Source: Parcubacteria group bacterium GW2011_GWA2_47_7 (GTDB lineage Bacteria > Patescibacteriota > Minisyncoccia > Phycocordibacterales > UBA6899). Taken from it: DNA of 8,427 bases. Under the pieces are notes generated by a model. That model was not told the origin of the DNA. It saw nothing but the letters and a program-made list of their open reading frames with translations, and did no database searches. The position numbers and the translations under genes were made by a program. This document shows positions 5,624 through 8,427 of the stretch, one piece after another (the first letter of the stretch is position 1; each line of letters opens with the position of its first letter). The DNA lies in contig LCOM01000029.1 of assembly GCA_000999395.1 (NCBI GenBank), positions 1 through 8,427 of the forward strand. Reading direction: 5' to 3'.

Positions 5624-5629
5624 CAAAGT

Positions 5630-5656
5630 CGCCCGCCCAAAAGCGGGCGGTTTTTT
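5630..5656 (+). terminator. intrinsic terminator, possibly shared by convergent genes
   Basis: CGCCCGC (5630-5636) pairs with GCGGGCG (5643-5649) around a CCAAAA loop, followed by G and six T (5651-5656). It ends the plus-strand transcript of the 94-residue gene. The HMA gene ends at 5658 on the other strand. Read in that direction the same hairpin is followed only by a T-poor stretch (GACTTTGC), so it would stop minus-strand transcription less well. Confidence 0.92.
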
Positions 5657-5657
5657 A

Positions 5658-5870
5658 TTACACGATCCTATATCCTAGGGATTCGACCTCCTTCACTATC
5701 GCCTCTTTACTTGTTTTTGTGTCATCGAAATCCCAATCACCACTTTTCGCATCATAATGAACGACAACCTTCTTCACGCCATCGATGCCTTCGGTCACGA
5801 GTTGAATTCCTGATGCACATGAACTGCAATGCATACCGTCAATGTCGAGATGTATTTTTTTATCTGTCAT
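5658..5870 (-). CDS. heavy-metal-associated (HMA) domain protein, CopZ-like
   Basis: A 70-residue single HMA domain. The metal site is G-M-H-C15-S-S-C18-A after the first strand (I-H-L-D-I-D), and the C-terminal part E-V-E-S-L-G-Y-R-I-V is the usual last helix and strand. The CxxC pair of this family binds Cu(I) and other soft metals; as a free domain it acts as a chaperone delivering the ion to a transporter or enzyme. The stretch G-D-W-D-F-D-D is the less common version of the middle loop. The start is ATG at 5870; a GTG two codons upstream is also possible. It is the last gene of a three-gene minus-strand cluster, 45 bases after the CcdA-like gene, which suggests that metal or thiol delivery to that membrane protein is its job. 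No copper ATPase is in the window. Confidence 0.9.
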   Translation of the reverse strand: MTDKKIHLDIDGMHCSSCASGIQLVTEGIDGVKKVVVHYDAKSGDWDFDDTKTSKEAIVKEVESLGYRIV

Positions 5871-5915
5871 AGACACAATTGATGACTAACGCGTATAAAC
5901 AAGCGAGCACTAATG

Positions 5916-7175
5916 TTAAATTTTTAACCAACCAAAACTAAGCATCACAAATACCAACACTATCATAATCAAAAGATATAAGAAGAAGCGCATGTGCAAC
6001 AAATCTTCCTCATAGCGTTGAGACCGCACATCTCGATACCCTCCCTTCTCGCCATAGCGCATAGCTTCCTCGAGGATCACGCGCTCTTTCAATAATACGT
6101 CCATTTGGTACTCAAGCTCTCGTACGCGATACTCAATCTCCCCCTTCGGGAGATGCAATACACTCTCGAGCCCCCTTCGCTCCGCTTCGGTGCGTTCAAG
6201 TTTTTGCTGCAATTTTTGAATCTGTAGAGCAGGAGTTCCAAGCACGCGTTTCTTTTCTCTCAGATAATGCCACCACAATGGAAGGACCCACAGAAAAAGA
6301 AGAAATCGTATACCCCACTCTGCTGGCTGCCCAAAAAGACCAACGGAATTCGGAGCGGAGACCATACCCCATCCATGCGCAAAAAGACCAAAAGTAAGAA
6401 TGAAACCTGCAACCATGATCATCGCCCCGCCGGATATTTTTTCAATGGTGCCTTTTCGTTCGACAATCCACGTCAAACTATTTATCCCGAAGATGGCAAG
6501 GACCGACAAAAGGATGAGTGGTAATACTCTCCCAATAGCGTGCACAAAGAATAGTGACCAACCGTAAAATACATCTCCCGAAGACAAAACCTCAGTCAGC
6601 AGAAGCGGTGTCGCTGGATGCGGATACCCCACCCCAATATTCCCCATGAGCATGCCAAGGAGAAATGTACTCATAAAAAAATTTCGTTTTATGATGAAAT
6701 TCGGAGCAGGTTCAGTATAAGAATGCATCTTGAAGTTCAATAAGCCAATCTCTGAAAGCGCAAAGATGTACGCAAAAATTCCGGCAATGAAATATACCCA
6801 ATTCTTTATATCTCCGACCTCTGCGCCCGCAAGCGAAAGACCAGCATTTCCGACGAGAGCGGCGAGCACTCCATACATAGAGAGTGTCACCGAAATACCT
6901 AACCCAAAAGAAAGTGCCATGCCGATTCCCCTGCCAAATTTCATCCCCATTGAAAGCGGAACTATGGCCAAGGCTAGTGGGAGCGTACTCGGAAGAACGA
7001 TCATCGAAATCCCTGAAACAAATGCAAAAAAGTACCATCCGAGTCTGTCGAGCCCCGCTCCGTTCACTGGATCAAGAAAAAAATTCCAAAACAAGCCAGC
7101 GCACACAACACTAGTGATTAGAGTTGCAGATACCACAACGATGGATTTTAACGGTGCGCGAGAATGATGTTTCAT
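5916..7175 (-). CDS. CcdA/DsbD-like polytopic membrane protein lacking the active cysteines, with a coiled-coil C-terminus
   Basis: A 419-residue membrane protein. Helices appear at about 13-33, 47-74, 84-108, 127-146, 166-196, 204-230, 248-266 and 288-304. A charged coiled-coil-like segment at 314-372 follows, and a last helix at 397-416. The pattern of helices 2 and 5 resembles the CcdA/DsbD transmembrane family, where Cys-Pro containing turns carry electrons across the membrane. Here those places read L-P-S-T-L-P (61-66) and G-Y-P-H-P (183-187), so neither has a cysteine; the only cysteine in the protein is C25 in the first helix. It therefore probably does not transfer electrons by the usual dithiol route. 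The ATG at 7175 was chosen over a TTG at 7244 that would overlap the upstream gene. The neighbours, a CxxC thioredoxin-like protein and an HMA protein, suggest metal or thiol handling. Family placement is by eye. Confidence 0.65.
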   Translation of the reverse strand: MKHHSRAPLKSIVVVSATLITSVVCAGLFWNFFLDPVNGAGLDRLGWYFFAFVSGISMIVLPSTLPLALAIVPLSMGMKFGRGIGMALSFGLGISVTLSMYGVLAALVGNAGLSLAGAEVGDIKNWVYFIAGIFAYIFALSEIGLLNFKMHSYTEPAPNFIIKRNFFMSTFLLGMLMGNIGVGYPHPATPLLLTEVLSSGDVFYGWSLFFVHAIGRVLPLILLSVLAIFGINSLTWIVERKGTIEKISGGAMIMVAGFILTFGLFAHGWGMVSAPNSVGLFGQPAEWGIRFLLFLWVLPLWWHYLREKKRVLGTPALQIQKLQQKLERTEAERRGLESVLHLPKGEIEYRVRELEYQMDVLLKERVILEEAMRYGEKGGYRDVRSQRYEEDLLHMRFFLYLLIMIVLVFVMLSFGWLKI

Positions 7176-7183
7176 ATTTTGAA

Positions 7184-7189
7184 GATATA
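7184..7189 (-). promoter_or_regulatory. possible -10 box for the CcdA-like gene
   Basis: On the minus strand TATATC ends 8 bases before the ATG at 7175, in the 37-base gap after the thioredoxin-like gene. There is only a weak -35 (GTGACT). It may be an internal promoter of the cluster, or chance in AT-rich sequence. Confidence 0.3.
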
Positions 7190-7212
7190 CATAGCCTTGA
7201 CCGAAGTCACGT

Positions 7213-7476
7213 CTATATGGAAAGCTCACGAATCTTTTCGACAAATTTTACCGTATTGAATCCTCCGCTTGCAAAAACTTCGTCATTCACGATGATACTT
7301 GGTGCCGCAAACATCTGATGCTTTCGTGCGAGTACCTGCCCTTCTATCGTTATGATAGAAATTTCACGCATAGTTACGTTTGGCCACTCTCCGGCGATCA
7401 ATTGCCAGAAATCCAAAAATTCGTCACAGTGTATACAACCAGGTGTGGTGAGTACATCAAGTGTAATTTTTTTCAT
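7213..7476 (-). CDS. small thioredoxin/glutaredoxin-like protein
   Basis: An 87-residue thioredoxin-fold protein with active site P-G-C14-I-H-C17 after the first strand (T-L-D-V-L-T) and a cis-proline loop A-A-P59-S-I-I-V. The size matches the minimal thioredoxin folds of the Thioredoxin_3/glutaredoxin-like group, lacking the extra N-terminal helix of classical thioredoxin. No signal peptide, so it should act in the cytoplasm as a thiol reductant or metal-bound dithiol donor. The frame is open upstream to 7680, but the added 68 residues would overlap the divergent ClpP-like gene and have no domain; the ATG at 7476 has a perfect -10 just upstream and begins the first strand. It is the first gene of the cluster leading to the CcdA-like and HMA genes, the gap to the next being 37 bases. 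It is a likely electron or metal partner of the CcdA-like protein. Confidence 0.88.
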   Translation of the reverse strand: MKKITLDVLTTPGCIHCDEFLDFWQLIAGEWPNVTMREISIITIEGQVLARKHQMFAAPSIIVNDEVFASGGFNTVKFVEKIRELSI

Positions 7477-7483
7477 ACGAAGT

Positions 7484-7489
7484 ATTATA
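7484..7489 (-). promoter_or_regulatory. consensus -10 of the thioredoxin/CcdA-like/HMA cluster
   Basis: On the minus strand a perfect TATAAT ends 7 bases before the ATG at 7476. No Shine-Dalgarno lies between them. No clear -35 is seen at 16-18 bases. It predicts a leaderless first cistron. Confidence 0.55.
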
Positions 7490-7529
7490 TAGGGATTCTT
7501 CTCTTGAGGCGAGTGAATATTTCCGTATC

Positions 7530-7545
7530 TGCACACGTCAGTGCA
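7530..7545. repeat. short inverted repeat in a divergent promoter region
   Basis: TGCAC and GTGCA flank ACGTCA, and the hexamer GCACAC also occurs twice here (7531-7536 and 7543-7548). It lies between the two divergent promoters of the thioredoxin-like and ClpP-like genes, where a shared operator could sit. The arms are only 5 bp, so chance is quite possible. Confidence 0.25.
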
Positions 7546-7565
7546 CACAAACGTTACGAAACATC

Positions 7566-7593
7566 TTGCCAACTCCCGCCTTGCACGTATAGT
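7566..7593 (+). promoter_or_regulatory. promoter of the ClpP-like gene
   Basis: A -35 TTGCCA (7566-7571) and a -10 TATAGT (7588-7593) are spaced by 16 bases. Transcription would start near 7600, leaving a leader of about 32 bases that contains the Shine-Dalgarno. This is a conventional arrangement, unlike the leaderless ones elsewhere in the window. Confidence 0.5.
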
Positions 7594-7620
7594 AAAAATA
7601 GATACAAGATGTTCGTTTCC

Positions 7621-7626
7621 AAGGAG
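7621..7626 (+). promoter_or_regulatory. Shine-Dalgarno of the ClpP-like gene
   Basis: AAGGAG lies 5 bases before the ATG at 7632 and fixes this start. Confidence 0.8.
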
Positions 7627-7631
7627 CAAAC

Positions 7632-8354
7632 ATGGCAACGGTAAATACACAAGTTGTACCAAAAAAAGTACGCGAGTCACCGAAGGGCAAGCGCTGTACG
7701 ATAAGTCAGATTGATATGCTCACATTATGGGCAGACAAGGGCGTCTTCATCAATCAACGAAAGATTTTTCTTGGAAGCGTAGAAACCGATGCCGAATCGA
7801 ACGAAAGTGAAGTCGATGCCGGCATGTCAAAACGATTCGAGATAGGCATGACCATACTCGAGTATTTCAGCACGAAATTGCCCATCAAGATCATCATCAA
7901 TACGCGTGGTGGAAACGCGTATCACGCACTCGCTATCTATGACCGCATCATGGACTCTCCATGTTTCGTGACCGGGCAAGGAACGGGATATGTGATGAGC
8001 GCCGGAATACTGATTCTGCAAGCATGCGACAAGCGACTGCTCACACGAACAGCGTCGGTCCTTATGCATAATGGCACACCTCTCTCCGTAGATAATCATC
8101 ACATGAACGCAGAGCGAACCGGGGATGAGAACAAAAGGCTTCGAGCACTTGATGAAGATATCTTTCTTGGTCAAATGATTAAAAAAGACCCCCAAATGAC
8201 GAGAGAGAAGGTAAGAGAGTTACTTTTGTTTGACACCTACATGGATCCTGTTAAGGCAATTCGCCTTGGTCTTGCAGATGGGCTCACACCCAGAACAAAA
8301 CATAAACGCACAAGGCATCCGAGAGTACTCACCTTGGATCCTTCATCGAAGTAG
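7632..8354 (+). CDS. divergent ClpP-like serine protease
   Basis: A 240-residue protein of the ClpP/crotonase-fold protease family. The catalytic serine is S123 in G-Y-V-M-S-A-G-I, the histidine is H146 in V-L-M-H-N-G-T-P, and the third residue is probably D201 in L-F-D-T-Y-M-D-P, followed by the family's A-x-x-L-G-L-A-D-G-L ending. The fold core runs from about residue 43 (R-K-I-F-L-G) to 218. It differs from housekeeping ClpP in several ways: the loop usually N-S-P-G-G reads N90-T-R-G-G94; about 40 extra residues precede the core; the head region between strands is Asp/Glu rich; and the tail from 219 is basic (K/R/H) and probably disordered. It may be a second ClpP paralogue with its own substrates, or a phage-type ClpP-like protease, although no phage genes are nearby. 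No ClpX or ClpA ATPase gene is in the window. The start is set by AAGGAG; the stop is TAG. Confidence 0.88.
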   Translation: MATVNTQVVPKKVRESPKGKRCTISQIDMLTLWADKGVFINQRKIFLGSVETDAESNESEVDAGMSKRFEIGMTILEYFSTKLPIKIIINTRGGNAYHALAIYDRIMDSPCFVTGQGTGYVMSAGILILQACDKRLLTRTASVLMHNGTPLSVDNHHMNAERTGDENKRLRALDEDIFLGQMIKKDPQMTREKVRELLLFDTYMDPVKAIRLGLADGLTPRTKHKRTRHPRVLTLDPSSK

Positions 8355-8368
8355 CCTATCAAAATACC

Positions 8369-8399
8369 ACAGCGCATCATCAAAGATGTTCTGTTTTTT
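8369..8399 (+). terminator. probable weak intrinsic terminator of the ClpP-like gene
   Basis: ACAG pairs with CTGT and, after a 2x2 internal loop, CATC (8375-8378) pairs with GATG (8385-8388) around an ATCAAA loop. A T-run at 8394-8399 follows. The stem is short and interrupted, so the call is tentative; it lies 14 bases after the stop codon. Confidence 0.45.
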
Positions 8400-8427
8400 A
8401 TTCAAAAATATCGTAAAAAAAGCGACA

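Noticed and set aside
7176..7244. TTG start adding 23 residues to the CcdA-like protein
   Set aside because: It would overlap the coding end of the thioredoxin-like gene by 32 bases and uses a rare start; the ATG at 7175 directly precedes the first membrane helix.
7477..7680. 68-residue N-terminal extension of the thioredoxin-like gene
   Set aside because: It would overlap the start of the divergent ClpP-like gene, contains that gene's promoter and has no domain. The ATG at 7476 has a consensus -10 just ahead.
1..8427. CRISPR array, insertion sequence, prophage or long direct repeats
   Set aside because: I saw no regularly spaced repeats, transposase, integrase or terminal inverted repeats on either strand.

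Overview
The window looks like a small-genome bacterium of the Candidate Phyla Radiation (Patescibacteria, Parcubacteria-like). This is an inference from gene style: short intergenic gaps, tandem stand-alone receiver domains with a W-G-K loop, a membrane-anchored VKOR-type thioredoxin, and several genes whose start codon sits right behind a -10 box. No rRNA or other phylogenetic marker is present, so the assignment is moderate. The standard bacterial code fits: reading frames are long and intact. All 12 stop codons are TAA or TAG, none TGA.

Layout. On the minus strand from 3560 down to 83 lie four genes: a two-domain protein (adenylate-kinase-like P-loop plus nucleoside 2-deoxyribosyltransferase-like domain), a membrane-anchored thioredoxin/DsbA-like protein, a DsbB-family quinone-linked thiol oxidase, and an FAD/NAD(P)H oxidoreductase of the NDH-2 type. 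The first three are packed tightly enough to be one operon; the oxidoreductase has a 117-bp gap and its own putative promoter. On the plus strand from 3779 to 4562 lie two adjacent single-domain response regulators, closed by a very clear intrinsic terminator. A Nudix hydrolase (4831-5250) and an unrecognised acidic 94-residue protein (5339-5623) follow, closed by a second clear terminator. On the minus strand from 7476 down to 5658 is a three-gene cluster: a small thioredoxin/glutaredoxin-like protein, a CcdA/DsbD-like polytopic membrane protein lacking the usual cysteines, and a heavy-metal-associated (HMA) domain protein. A divergent ClpP-like protease (7632-8354) runs off to the right and ends in a weak terminator.

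How they fit. Two thiol/metal modules dominate. The first (thioredoxin-like CPHC protein plus DsbB) should make disulfides in exported proteins and pass electrons to a quinone or other acceptor; the nearby flavin oxidoreductase is a plausible but unproven partner in electron flow. The second (CxxC thioredoxin, CcdA-like membrane protein, HMA domain) looks like a thiol or metal transfer route across the membrane, but the membrane protein has no cysteine at the expected active positions, so it probably does not shuttle electrons in the DsbD manner. The kinase-like/deoxyribosyltransferase-like fusion is the least explained gene and sits, oddly, at the head of the disulfide operon.

Regulation. 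Six genes have a recognisable -10 hexamer ending 6-8 bases before the start codon, which predicts leaderless or nearly leaderless mRNAs. Two others (the 94-residue protein and the ClpP-like gene) instead have strong Shine-Dalgarno sequences. Several short perfect inverted repeats lie in promoter regions and may be operators.
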